Shown piece by piece: positions 1 through 6,346 of a stretch of 6,589 nt of DNA; positions within the stretch are counted from its first letter, which is position 1, and every line of letters begins with the position of its first letter. This DNA comes from Clostridiales bacterium. GTDB taxonomy: Bacteria > Bacillota > Clostridia > Christensenellales > Christensenellaceae. The position numbers were made by a program, and so were the translations under genes. The stretch spans positions 21,255 to 27,843 of the forward strand of contig DOMW01000098.1 in NCBI GenBank assembly GCA_003510345.1, written 5' to 3'. The notes under the pieces are model-generated. The model made no database searches. It worked only from the letters and a program-made list of their open reading frames with translations, and was not told the origin of the DNA.

Positions 1-1185
1 TTTGTCGTGGTGAAAAAATTCATCAAAGAGCTTTCGGAAAAAGCGGTGGGCGAAAGCATACTCGAAAGCTTAACGCCTGGGCAGCAGGTCGTGAAACTGG
101 TGCGTGACGAGCTGACGCAGCTTTTAGGCGGCACGCAGGCGGAAGTGAAAAGCGGCAACCCTACCGTTATATTGATGATGGGGTTGCAGGGCGCGGGCAA
201 AACGACATTTTGCGCTAAACTTGCCGGTTATTACAAAAAGCAGGGCCGAAACCCGCTTTTGGTGGCGTGCGATATCTACCGCCCGGCGGCGATCAAGCAG
301 CTTCATGTGGTGGGCGAACAGGTTCATGTGGATGTGTTTGACGAGGGGCAGGAAAACCCTTCGAAAATCTACAAGGACGCGCGCCTGTACGCTACGAAAA
401 ACGCCAATGATATTATCATCGTGGATACCGCGGGCAGGCTGCATATAGACGACGAAATGATGGGCGAGCTGAAAAAGCTGAAGGAAACGGCGAACCCTAC
501 CGAGACACTGCTTGTGCTGGACGCGATGACCGGGCAGGACGCGGTGAATGCCGCATCCACGTTTCATGAAAATATTGGGATCGACGGGGTAATATTAACA
601 AAGATTGACGGCGATACGCGCGGCGGCGCGGCGATGTCTGTGCGCGCGGTGACGGGCAAGCCCATTAAGTTTGTGGGCACGGGCGAAAAGCTTGATAATA
701 TCGAGCCGTTTTATCCGGACAGGATGGCGTCGCGTATACTCGGCATGGGCGATGTGCTTACACTGATCGAAAAGGCGGAAAACGCTTTTGAAGAAAAGAA
801 ACAGCTTGAGCTGCAGCAAAAAATCACAAAAGACCAGCTGACACTGGAAGATTTCTTAGACCAGCTCGAGCAGTTCAAGGATATGGGTTCCATGAGCGAC
901 ATACTGGCCATGATGCCGGGCGGAAACAAGCTTTCCAATTTGCAGGTAGATGAAAAACAAATGGAGCGCACAAAGGCGATCGTTCTTTCCATGACGCGGG
1001 AGGAACGCCGCAACCCGGGCGTCATCAACGGGTCGCGCAGAAAGCGTATCGCGGCGGGCAGCGGCACGCAAATACAGGACGTAAACCGGCTGCTGAACCA
1101 ATTTGAACAGATGCGCAAGATGCTTCGGCAGTTTACGGGAAAAGGTGGCAAAAAACGCCGTGGATTGTTTAAAATGCCATTTTAA
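1..1185 (+). CDS. ffh: Signal recognition particle GTPase Ffh (5' partial)
   Basis: SRP54-type GTPase that binds 4.5S/SRP RNA and signal peptides on nascent chains and, with FtsY, targets ribosomes to the membrane. The reading frame is open to the left edge (first codons TTT GTC GTG GTG), so the GTGs at 7 and 10 are internal. About 50 residues of the N domain are missing compared with the usual ~445-residue protein. Visible are the end of the N domain (ESLTPGQQV), the P-loop GLQGAGKTT (nt 181-207), the RPAA segment, DTAGR (nt 424-438) and TKIDGDTRGG (nt 598-627). The methionine-containing M domain follows, with the SRP-RNA-binding INGSRRKRIAAGSG helix region (nt 1024-1065). The C-terminus is short and basic. 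rpsP follows after 58 nt, the usual Bacillota order; ylxM probably lies upstream, outside the window. Family assignment is certain. Confidence 0.97.
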   Translation, partial: FVVVKKFIKELSEKAVGESILESLTPGQQVVKLVRDELTQLLGGTQAEVKSGNPTVILMMGLQGAGKTTFCAKLAGYYKKQGRNPLLVACDIYRPAAIKQLHVVGEQVHVDVFDEGQENPSKIYKDARLYATKNANDIIIVDTAGRLHIDDEMMGELKKLKETANPTETLLVLDAMTGQDAVNAASTFHENIGIDGVILTKIDGDTRGGAAMSVRAVTGKPIKFVGTGEKLDNIEPFYPDRMASRILGMGDVLTLIEKAENAFEEKKQLELQQKITKDQLTLEDFLDQLEQFKDMGSMSDILAMMPGGNKLSNLQVDEKQMERTKAIVLSMTREERRNPGVINGSRRKRIAAGSGTQIQDVNRLLNQFEQMRKMLRQFTGKGGKKRRGLFKMPF

Positions 1186-1196
1186 TGTGGTGTCAT

Positions 1197-1230
1197 ACAT
1201 ATATTAATGAATAAACAAAACATATATTAA
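1197..1230 (+). repeat. 11-bp direct repeat in the ffh-rpsP gap
   Basis: ACATATATTAA occurs at 1197-1207 and again at 1220-1230, a 23-bp period (about two helical turns), in a strongly AT-rich gap between two GC-richer genes. The second copy ends right before the rpsP Shine-Dalgarno sequence. The repeat is read directly. A role as a regulator site, secondary promoter or translation enhancer is only possible; no good -35 element was found beside it. Confidence 0.4.
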
Positions 1231-1243
1231 GTGGAGGTTTCAA

Positions 1244-1624
1244 ATGGCAGTAAAAATCAGGTTAAAGAGAATGGGCAGCAAGAAAAATCCTTTTTACAGG
1301 TTGGTAGTGGCGGATGAGCGCGCGCCGCGGGATGGCAGGCATATCGAGCAGCTTGGGTTTTATAACCCGCTGACGAAAGAACTGAAACTGGATACCGAAA
1401 AGGCGCAGGCGTGGATCGGAAATGGCGCGCAGCCTACGGAAACGGCGCGTGCGTTGCTTAAGAAGAGCGGTGTGCTGAAGCAGGACGCGCAGCCCGAAAA
1501 GCAGCTGACGGCCAAAGAAAAAGCGGAAGAGAAAGCGCCCGCTAAAGCCGCTGAAACAGTAGAAGAAGCTGTCGCGCCGGAAGAAGGGGAGCAAGCCGCC
1601 GCTTCTGAGCCGGAAGCGGAATAA
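1244..1624 (+). CDS. rpsP: 30S ribosomal protein S16 with acidic C-terminal tail
   Basis: Small-subunit protein that binds 16S rRNA early in 30S assembly. The S16 core occupies residues 1-78: MAVKIRLKRMGSKKNPFYR at the start, then VVADERAPRDGR, LGFYNP and the TETARALLKKSGVL end. The start is supported by a strong GTGGAGG Shine-Dalgarno (1231-1237) six bases before ATG. Residues 79-126 are an added low-complexity tail rich in Ala, Glu, Lys and Pro that becomes increasingly acidic and ends in EPEAE. S16 is usually about 80-100 residues, so this is a long version. The tail is probably disordered; its role is unknown. It is cotranscribed after ffh. The next gene lies 188 nt away because of the inverted-repeat element in between. 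Confidence 0.97.
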   Translation: MAVKIRLKRMGSKKNPFYRLVVADERAPRDGRHIEQLGFYNPLTKELKLDTEKAQAWIGNGAQPTETARALLKKSGVLKQDAQPEKQLTAKEKAEEKAPAKAAETVEEAVAPEEGEQAAASEPEAE

Positions 1625-1627
1625 TCG

Positions 1628-1792
1628 TACCTGGGTATCCACTGATTAAATAGCGCGACCAACTTTGCGGCCTATGTTCTCAATCTTGGCATTTTCAGAA
1701 CCTGTTGCTGGCACTGCTGGCAGCGGAACCTGAAAACGCCAATCAGAATAGTCTCGCAAATCTGACCACGGTTTAATCAGCGGTTTACCTGG
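1628..1792 (+). repeat. Long imperfect inverted repeat / hairpin element between rpsP and khpA
   Basis: Nested complementary segments fold this gap into one long hairpin. They are GGTA 1634-1637 with TACC 1786-1789; CTGATTAAA 1642-1650 with TTTAATCAG 1772-1780 (9 of 9); TTTGCG 1664-1669 with CGCAAA 1755-1760; CTAT 1672-1675 with ATAG 1748-1751; TTGGCATTTTCAG 1686-1698 with CTGAAAACGCCAA 1730-1742 (12 of 13); and TTGCTG 1705-1710 with CAGCGG 1721-1726 (including two G-U pairs). The loop is 1711-1720. TACCTGG occurs directly repeated at 1628-1634 and 1786-1792. No ORF with a ribosome binding site is seen inside. Removing one repeat copy plus the insert would leave about 30 nt between rpsP and khpA, normal for this operon. 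It could be a MITE-like insertion, a structured leader or a processing site. The pairing is directly visible; the identity is open. Confidence 0.75.
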
Positions 1793-1812
1793 CTAAAAGC
1801 GAGGGAGATAAC

Positions 1813-2040
1813 ATGCGGGAATTAGTTGAATTTATGGCGAAAAGCCTTGTGGATCAGCCGGAAGCGGTGAAAGTCGTGGAGCGCGAGGAAGATAACGCGT
1901 TTGTCATCGAAATCACTGTATCGCCCGACGATATGGGCAAGGTGATCGGCAAACAGGGAAGGATCGCAAAGGCGATCCGCACTGTTGTGAAAGCGGCGAG
2001 CGTGAAATCGCCCAAGAAGTATATTGTTGAAATAGTATGA
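1813..2040 (+). CDS. khpA: KH-domain RNA-binding protein KhpA (YlqC family)
   Basis: Small single-KH-domain protein. In Bacillota, KhpA pairs with KhpB/Jag, binds many RNAs and affects cell elongation and division. The 75 residues match the family's length. The nucleic-acid-binding loop is GKQG (residues 46-49) within GKVIGKQGRIAKAIRT, preceded by an EITVSPDD strand and followed by a C-terminal strand ending YIVEIV. The start has a GAGGGAG Shine-Dalgarno (1801-1807) five bases before ATG, immediately downstream of the long inverted-repeat element. That placement leaves open an effect of the hairpin on transcription or translation from here on. The TGA stop overlaps the rimM ATG (ATGA), indicating translational coupling. 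The family assignment is firm; the cellular role comes from homologues. Confidence 0.94.
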   Translation: MRELVEFMAKSLVDQPEAVKVVEREEDNAFVIEITVSPDDMGKVIGKQGRIAKAIRTVVKAASVKSPKKYIVEIV

Positions 2041-2561
2041 CGGAGTATTTTGAACTGGGGAAGATCGTAAAACCGCAGGGGATCCGGGGTGAGGTGAAGG
2101 TGGAAGCCTATACGGACGATCTGGGGAGGTTTTGCGGTCTTGATTTTGTGTTTTTCAAAGAGGGGGGCGGCTATGTGAAACATGCGCTGGCTGGCGCGCG
2201 TGTGGACGCAAAGGCCGCTTATCTTCAGTTTGACGGGGTGGCCGACAGGGATGCGGCCGAGGCGCTGCGCGGCACAACGATCTATATCGACAGGGAAAAC
2301 GCGGCAAAACTGCCGCCAGGAGCTTACTACATCAGTGACTTACTGGGCATGGCAGTTTTGGATGACGGGGGAAATGAACTGGGTTCATTAAAAGATATTA
2401 TCCAAACGGGCAGTAAAGATGTGTATGTGGTTTCGCTGATAAACGGCGGAACATTGCTATTTCCTTCTGTGGAAGGGATTTATCAAAAACGGGATGTGCA
2501 GGCGGGCGTAATGGTCTTGAACAGAGAAAAACTTTCCGAGGTGGCGGTGTATGACGTTTAA
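2037..2561 (+). CDS. rimM: Ribosome maturation factor RimM
   Basis: Assembly factor that binds the 30S head near S19 and helps mature the 3' domain of 16S rRNA. The N-terminal RimM domain begins ELGKIVKPQGIRGEVKVEAYTDD (cut here: key part is GKIVKPQGIRGEVKV). A C-terminal PRC-barrel domain begins around residue 98 with YYISDLLGM, followed by TGSKDVYVV and LLFPSVEGIYQKRDVQAG. The length of 174 residues is typical. The start codon overlaps the khpA stop by 4 nt, and the last 11 nt overlap the start of trmD, so all three should be translated in a coupled way. The rimM-trmD pairing is conserved in many bacteria. No anomalies were seen. Confidence 0.96.
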   Translation: MTEYFELGKIVKPQGIRGEVKVEAYTDDLGRFCGLDFVFFKEGGGYVKHALAGARVDAKAAYLQFDGVADRDAAEALRGTTIYIDRENAAKLPPGAYYISDLLGMAVLDDGGNELGSLKDIIQTGSKDVYVVSLINGGTLLFPSVEGIYQKRDVQAGVMVLNREKLSEVAVYDV

Positions 2562-3303
2562 TTGCCTGACAGTTTTTCCGGAAATGTTTGCCGGTTTTAC
2601 GACCAGCCTGTGCGGTAAAGCGGCAGCGCGCGGGCTCCTTTCAGTGAATTTGTACGATATCCGCGGCTACACGACGGATAAACACAGGCGGGTGGATGAT
2701 TACCCGTTTGGCGGGGGCGCGGGCATGTTGATGACGCCGCAGCCCATCTTCGATTGTTTTGCCGATGTTTTGCAAAAGAACACAGGTAAGCGCGTGCGAA
2801 ATATTTACCTTAGCCCGGCGGGAAGTGTGCTTACCCAGCAAACAGCAAAGCGGTTGTACGAAGAGTATGATGTGTTGAACCTTTTATGCGGGCATTACGA
2901 GGGGGTAGACCAGCGGGCGCTGGATGTTTATATCGATGAAGAGCTTTCGGTTGGCGACTATGTGCTGACCGGCGGGGAGCTGCCTGCTATGGTGCTGATG
3001 GACTGTGTGATGCGCTATATTCCGGGTGTGCTGTCTAATGAAGATTCTGCGAAAACGGAAAGTTTTGGCGATGGGCTGCTGGAATACCCGCAGTATACAA
3101 GGCCACAGGAGTTTCGGGGCATGGTTGTGCCGGAAGTACTTGTATCCGGGCACCACAAAAATATTGAGGAATGGCAAAGGCGGCAGTCGCTGAAAAAAAC
3201 GTGGACAGTCCGGCCGGACTTGATCGATAAGGCGGAGCTGACGGAGCAGGACAGACAATACTTGCGCACTTTGCATAAAGAAGAGGAATCGCATGACGCG
3301 TGA
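2551..3303 (+). CDS. trmD: tRNA (guanine-N1-)-methyltransferase TrmD
   Basis: SPOUT-class enzyme that uses S-adenosylmethionine to make m1G37 next to the anticodon of tRNAs with G36, preventing +1 frameshifts; it acts as a dimer in the cytosol. The 250 residues are close to the usual ~245-255. Visible motifs are YPFGGGAGM (51-59), YLSPAGSVL (86-94), the knot segment LLCGHYEGVD (111-120) and SVGDYVLTGGELPA (133-146). Arg155 lies before YIPGVL, and Asp174 in SFGDGLLEYPQYTRP matches the catalytic Asp of E. coli TrmD (D169). The ATG lies inside the end of rimM (11-nt overlap). rplS, the common next gene, does not follow; the stop overlaps a 22-codon ORF instead. All residues expected for activity are present. 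Confidence 0.97.
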   Translation: MTFNCLTVFPEMFAGFTTSLCGKAAARGLLSVNLYDIRGYTTDKHRRVDDYPFGGGAGMLMTPQPIFDCFADVLQKNTGKRVRNIYLSPAGSVLTQQTAKRLYEEYDVLNLLCGHYEGVDQRALDVYIDEELSVGDYVLTGGELPAMVLMDCVMRYIPGVLSNEDSAKTESFGDGLLEYPQYTRPQEFRGMVVPEVLVSGHHKNIEEWQRRQSLKKTWTVRPDLIDKAELTEQDRQYLRTLHKEEESHDA

Positions 3304-3361
3304 ACCGCGATCAACTCAGAATAAGCACGAATTCATGTTGCAATTATTACAATTAGTATAG
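3293..3361 (+). CDS. Possible 22-residue small ORF overlapping the trmD stop
   Basis: ATG at 3293 opens a 22-codon frame ending TAG, translated MTREPRSTQNKHEFMLQLLQ plus LV. An AGAGG Shine-Dalgarno-like sequence (3282-3286) lies six bases before the ATG. The 11-nt overlap with the trmD stop (ATGACGCGTGA) copies the layout of the rimM/trmD junction (ATGACGTTTAA). I recognise no homologue. It could be a genuine small protein, the start of a decayed downstream gene, or chance. The coding part ends with a tandem CAATTA repeat giving LQLLQL. There is no signal peptide or clear membrane segment. Confidence 0.25.
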   Translation: MTREPRSTQNKHEFMLQLLQLV

Positions 3362-3387
3362 AAATACATTATTCTGCATATACTGCG

Positions 3388-3861
3388 TTAAATCTCAATA
3401 ATTTTAGGTACAACACCGGCGGGGCTTATCACCAGTAGGGCAACGCTGAGCGGCCCGCGTCCGTTTTCGCCCGCGCTTCCGGGGTTTATAAGCCAGATCC
3501 CATCAGTGTATTCGGTGCAGGCTATATGCGTGTGCCCGAATAAAATGGCCTTTGCGCCACGCTCGGCGGCATAATAAAGCAGCCTGTCGTAAGAAAATTT
3601 TGCCTTCAGCAAATGCCCGTGTGTCAGTATGATTTTGTTGCCCTGCAAGGTGATTTCTTCAAATTCCGGGTCGGGTGAATTGAAATCACAGTTCCCTTTT
3701 ACGTTTAAGACGGCCGTGTTTGGCATGTGCCGCGCGAGGTAATAGGCGTCCTGCACATAATCGCCTAGATGGAATAAGTGCGGCACGTCGGCGTAATCCC
3801 GCGCGATTTTCTTTAAGCTGCTTTTGTTCCCATGGGAATCACTTACGACCAACGCTCTCAT
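3388..3861 (-). CDS. YfcE/MJ0936-family metallophosphodiesterase
   Basis: Calcineurin-like metallophosphoesterase of the small MJ0936/YfcE group, metal-dependent phosphodiesterases active on artificial substrates such as bis-p-nitrophenyl phosphate; the physiological substrate is generally unknown. All metal-site motifs are present: DSHGN (Asp8, His10), LGDYVQD (Asp34), GNCD (Asn57), THGH (His81, His83) and FGHTH (His110, His112). The length of 157 residues is normal and there is no signal peptide, so it is cytosolic. Its ATG is 4 nt after the rdgB stop, and no clear Shine-Dalgarno is seen, so translation probably depends on rdgB. The pairing with rdgB is common in Bacillota. Family membership is firm; a substrate cannot be named. 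Confidence 0.93.
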   Translation of the reverse strand: MRALVVSDSHGNKSSLKKIARDYADVPHLFHLGDYVQDAYYLARHMPNTAVLNVKGNCDFNSPDPEFEEITLQGNKIILTHGHLLKAKFSYDRLLYYAAERGAKAILFGHTHIACTEYTDGIWLINPGSAGENGRGPLSVALLVISPAGVVPKIIEI

Positions 3862-3865
3862 AGTT

Positions 3866-4447
3866 TTAGCGGCTCAATTCATCCACAAGGCGGGATAGTG
3901 CGCGGGCACGGTGGCTTATTTTATTTTTGTCGCCTTGCGGCAACTCCGCGAAAGACTGTCTGTATTCATCGCTGTAAAAGAGCGGGTCGTACCCAAAGCC
4001 GTTCTCGCCGCGCGGCGCGTCAAGTATGGTTCCCTCCACAAAATCCTCCACAAACAGCTTTTCTTTGCCATTGTTTGCGAGCACGAGCGCGCACACAAAG
4101 CGGGCTTTTTTATTGCTTTGCTCGCGCATAAGGTCAAGCAGCTTTTGATTGTTTTGCTCGTCAGTGGCGCATTCCCCGGAAAACCGCGCGGAATAGACGC
4201 CGGGGGCGCCTTGAAGCGCGTCTACGCACAACCCCGAATCGTCGGCGAGTACATCACCGCTTGTCAGCTTGCTGATCTCAATTGCTTTCTTGCGGGCGTT
4301 TTGGTGAAATGTTTCACCATCTTCCGCAATATCAACACAAATATCTGCATCTTTTAACGATATAATTTCATCATAAACCCCGCTCAGCATTGCTTTGAAT
4401 TCTTTTATCTTTCCCTGGTTATTGGAAGCGATGATCAATTTTTTCAT
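3866..4447 (-). CDS. rdgB: XTP/dITP (non-canonical purine NTP) pyrophosphatase
   Basis: Ham1/RdgB-family house-cleaning enzyme that hydrolyses dITP, XTP and dHAPTP-type nucleotides to the monophosphate and pyrophosphate, keeping deaminated purines out of nucleic acids. The 193 residues are the normal length. Motifs are ASNNQGKIKEF (7-17), the ADDSGLCVDAL segment with Asp70 at the catalytic position, GAPGVYSARFSG (80-91), FGYDPLF and SHRARAL near the end. The start was placed at ATG 4447 because MKKLIIASNN is the canonical N-terminus and a GAGG (4458-4461 on the complement) precedes it. Its 10-nt spacing is rather long. Upstream in-frame codons to 4657 would run through the promoter region and into rqcH and are not plausible. 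It is the first gene of a two-gene minus-strand unit. Confidence 0.96.
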   Translation of the reverse strand: MKKLIIASNNQGKIKEFKAMLSGVYDEIISLKDADICVDIAEDGETFHQNARKKAIEISKLTSGDVLADDSGLCVDALQGAPGVYSARFSGECATDEQNNQKLLDLMREQSNKKARFVCALVLANNGKEKLFVEDFVEGTILDAPRGENGFGYDPLFYSDEYRQSFAELPQGDKNKISHRARALSRLVDELSR

Positions 4448-4484
4448 AGTCAGATAGCCTCGTAAATAGTATTTTGTATTGAAT

Positions 4485-4513
4485 ATAGTAACATACTTTT
4501 GCAGGCCGCACAA
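4485..4513 (-). promoter_or_regulatory. Candidate promoter for rdgB and the phosphodiesterase gene
   Basis: Read on the minus strand, TTGTGC (complement of 4508-4513) is followed after 17 bases by TACTAT (complement of 4485-4490). A TG sits one base upstream of the -10, making an extended -10. The -35 matches consensus at only three positions. The expected transcript start would leave a leader of about 30 nt before rdgB. It overlaps the oppositely oriented rqcH promoter, so the two may interfere. Confidence 0.45.
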
Positions 4514-4528
4514 ACAATATGGTATACT
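4499..4528 (+). promoter_or_regulatory. Candidate promoter for rqcH
   Basis: TTGCAG (4499-4504), an 18-base spacer, then TATACT (4523-4528, five of six to TATAAT) preceded by TGG, an extended -10 element. Transcription would start near 4535, giving a leader of about 65 nt with a GC-rich hairpin. The -35 is weak, which extended -10 promoters tolerate. It is placed back to back with the rdgB promoter candidate. Confidence 0.6.
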
Positions 4529-4549
4529 GACAGAATCAAAATGCTTACA

Positions 4550-4579
4550 CTGCGCGCCGCTTTTTTGCGGGCGCGGCAG
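4550..4579 (+). promoter_or_regulatory. GC-rich hairpin in the rqcH 5' leader
   Basis: CTGC (4550-4553) pairs with GCAG (4576-4579), GCGC (4554-4557) with GCGC (4571-4574), and CGC (4558-4560) with GCG (4567-4569). There are single-base bulges and a loop of six U (4561-4566). The structure ends five bases before the AAGGA (4584-4588) that serves as ribosome binding site. It is not followed by a U-run, so it is not a standard terminator. It may stabilise the mRNA or modulate ribosome access. Confidence 0.5.
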
Positions 4580-4598
4580 GGAAAAGGAAAAGACGGCT

Positions 4599-6329
4599 GT
4601 GACATTGGATGGACTGTCGCTGCGTGTGGCGGTGAACGAACTAAAAGAAAAAATCACAAACGCGAAAGTGCAGAAGGTTTTGATGCCCGCGAAGGAAGAG
4701 ATCGTATTGCAGCTTTATTCGGCGGCGGCGGGGACATCGCGCCTGTGCATCTCGGCGGATGCGGGGGATTGCGCGGTATACCTTACGGAGACGGCGAAGA
4801 AAAACCCTAAAACAGCGCCGTCTTTTTGCATGTTTTTGCGGAAGCACCTCATGGGGGCCGTGATCACCGATATCGCGCAGGCGGGCTTAAACCGTGTCGT
4901 CACCATTGCGTTTTCCGCGCGGGACGAGTTGATGCGTACCGTAGAGTTGAAATTGATCGTGGAGATCATGGGAAAGTATTCAAACATCATACTATGCGAC
5001 GGTAGCGGAAAGATATTAGACAGCATACGCCGGGTGTCGGCGGATATCAGCAGTATGCGCGTCATTTTGCCGGGGTTGCCGTACACTGACCCGCCGCAGC
5101 AGAAATTTGATCCGCTGGCGCTTTCGCAGATGTCACTTTCAGAGGCGCTGACATCCAGGCACGATACGCGCGTTGTGTCACATATCACCTCGGTGCTGGA
5201 TGGTATTTCCATGCAGACGGCGACTGAGATATTGTTCCGGGCGGGTGTTGCAGGCGAATCGACAGCCGCGCTCACGGAAAAACAGGTGCGGCATATCGCG
5301 GCGGTTATGCAAGAATTTTTACGGGAAGCGATTGCGCATCCCGCGCCGTGTGTGCAGCACAATGCCGACGGGCTGCCTGTGTTTTTCTCATGTGTGCCCT
5401 ATGAGACTTACCCAAAAGAAGCGCGAAAGTCTTTCGGAACATGCAACGCAATGCTGGATTATTACTATTCCCGCCGCGCGGAGCTGTTCCGGCTGGCGCA
5501 GCAAAGGGACGCGCTTGTAAAGAATGCCGCGAAGATGTTGGCGCGAGTAGAGAAGAAAATACGCATCTACCAGGGAAGCCTTGAGGATGTGGTGCGCGCG
5601 GAGAAATTCAGGAAACGGGCGGATTACATCACCGCAAACCTGTACCGGCTGAAAAAGGGTATGAAAAGCTTTGAGACAACGGATTATGAGACGGGCAGGC
5701 AGGTTATCGTGGAGCTGGATGTTTCTATGACGCCGCAGGAGCAGGCGCAGAAATACTATAAAAAAGTGGCGAAATATAAGCGCGCCGCCGCGATGAACGG
5801 CGAGAAACTGAAAGACGCGCTGGAGGAACAGGAGTTTTTGCTGGGCGTGCTGCACTACGCGGAGAATGCGGATTCTGCCACTGATATTGCGGATATTAAA
5901 GCCAGCCTTATTAAAGCGGGCTACCTTTCGCCGCCGCCAAAAGGGAAGAAAGAGCCGGAGGAAGACTCGCAGCCAAGGCGCTATGTATCGGATTCGGGGT
6001 ACGAGATATTGGTGGGCCGAAATGACAGGCAAAACGACATACTCACGATGCGGCGGGCCGCAAAAGATGATATTTGGTTTCACGCGCAGAAAATACCTGG
6101 GTCCCATGTGTTGCTTTTGACCGGCGGCAAAGCGCTCGGTGAAATTGACGACGATACGATTGTATACGCGGCGACCCTTGCGGCAAAGCATTCGCGCGCG
6201 AGGCTTTCCGGCAAGACGCCGGTGGATTATACACAGCGCAAAAACATAAAGAAACCCCCGAACGCGCGGCCGGGGAAAGTGATTTATGATGAGTATTTTA
6301 CGGTGTATGTGGACGCGGGTAAAGAGTAA
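4599..6329 (+). CDS. rqcH: RqcH / NFACT-family ribosome quality control protein
   Basis: Homologue of bacterial RqcH (also called FbpA/PavA fibronectin-binding protein, related to Rqc2/NEMF). It binds split 50S subunits with stalled peptidyl-tRNA and recruits tRNA-Ala to add C-terminal alanine tails as a degradation signal. From GTG 4599 the protein has 576 residues, close to B. subtilis RqcH. Order: NFACT-N domain (about 1-170: LDGL at 3-6, FCMFLRKH at 76-83, EIMGKYSNIIL); helix-hairpin-helix region (about 190-230); long charged coiled coil (about 280-430); and NFACT-R domain near the C-terminus (VGRNDRQND, DDIWFHAQKIPGSHV, KKPPNARPGKVIYDEYFTVYV). The GTG was chosen because VTLDGL matches the family N-terminus and AAGGA lies 10 nt upstream; in-frame ATG 4479 would precede the promoter. 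Residue 98 is Asn in GLNR, where B. subtilis RqcH has the functionally important Asp97-Arg98. Confidence 0.95.
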   Translation: MTLDGLSLRVAVNELKEKITNAKVQKVLMPAKEEIVLQLYSAAAGTSRLCISADAGDCAVYLTETAKKNPKTAPSFCMFLRKHLMGAVITDIAQAGLNRVVTIAFSARDELMRTVELKLIVEIMGKYSNIILCDGSGKILDSIRRVSADISSMRVILPGLPYTDPPQQKFDPLALSQMSLSEALTSRHDTRVVSHITSVLDGISMQTATEILFRAGVAGESTAALTEKQVRHIAAVMQEFLREAIAHPAPCVQHNADGLPVFFSCVPYETYPKEARKSFGTCNAMLDYYYSRRAELFRLAQQRDALVKNAAKMLARVEKKIRIYQGSLEDVVRAEKFRKRADYITANLYRLKKGMKSFETTDYETGRQVIVELDVSMTPQEQAQKYYKKVAKYKRAAAMNGEKLKDALEEQEFLLGVLHYAENADSATDIADIKASLIKAGYLSPPPKGKKEPEEDSQPRRYVSDSGYEILVGRNDRQNDILTMRRAAKDDIWFHAQKIPGSHVLLLTGGKALGEIDDDTIVYAATLAAKHSRARLSGKTPVDYTQRKNIKKPPNARPGKVIYDEYFTVYVDAGKE

Positions 6330-6346
6330 GTAGTGAAACGTATCTG

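Noticed and set aside
7..12. GTG codons as the start of ffh
   Set aside because: The frame continues to the left edge, and the conserved N domain would be missing about 50 residues; the real start lies outside the window.
711..1151. Minus-strand Ser/Cys/Phe-rich frame opposite ffh
   Set aside because: It is the complement of the conserved M-domain coding sequence, with no independent evidence.
3304..3387. Bidirectional terminator between the convergent units
   Set aside because: Only a weak 6-bp AT stem (AGTATA 3355-3360 with TATACT 3379-3384, 18-nt loop) and no T-run; not enough to call.
4479..4598. 40-residue N-terminal extension of rqcH from ATG 4479
   Set aside because: It lies upstream of the best promoter and across the leader hairpin, has no Shine-Dalgarno and does not resemble the family N-terminus, which begins at VTLDGL.
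4448..4657. 70-residue N-terminal extension of rdgB on the minus strand
   Set aside because: It overlaps the divergent promoters and the rqcH coding start; the canonical RdgB start MKKLIIASNN is at 4447.
5388..6191. Long minus-strand frame opposite rqcH
   Set aside because: No recognisable domain; Arg/Leu/His-rich composition typical of the antisense of a GC-rich gene; fully inside a well-supported gene.
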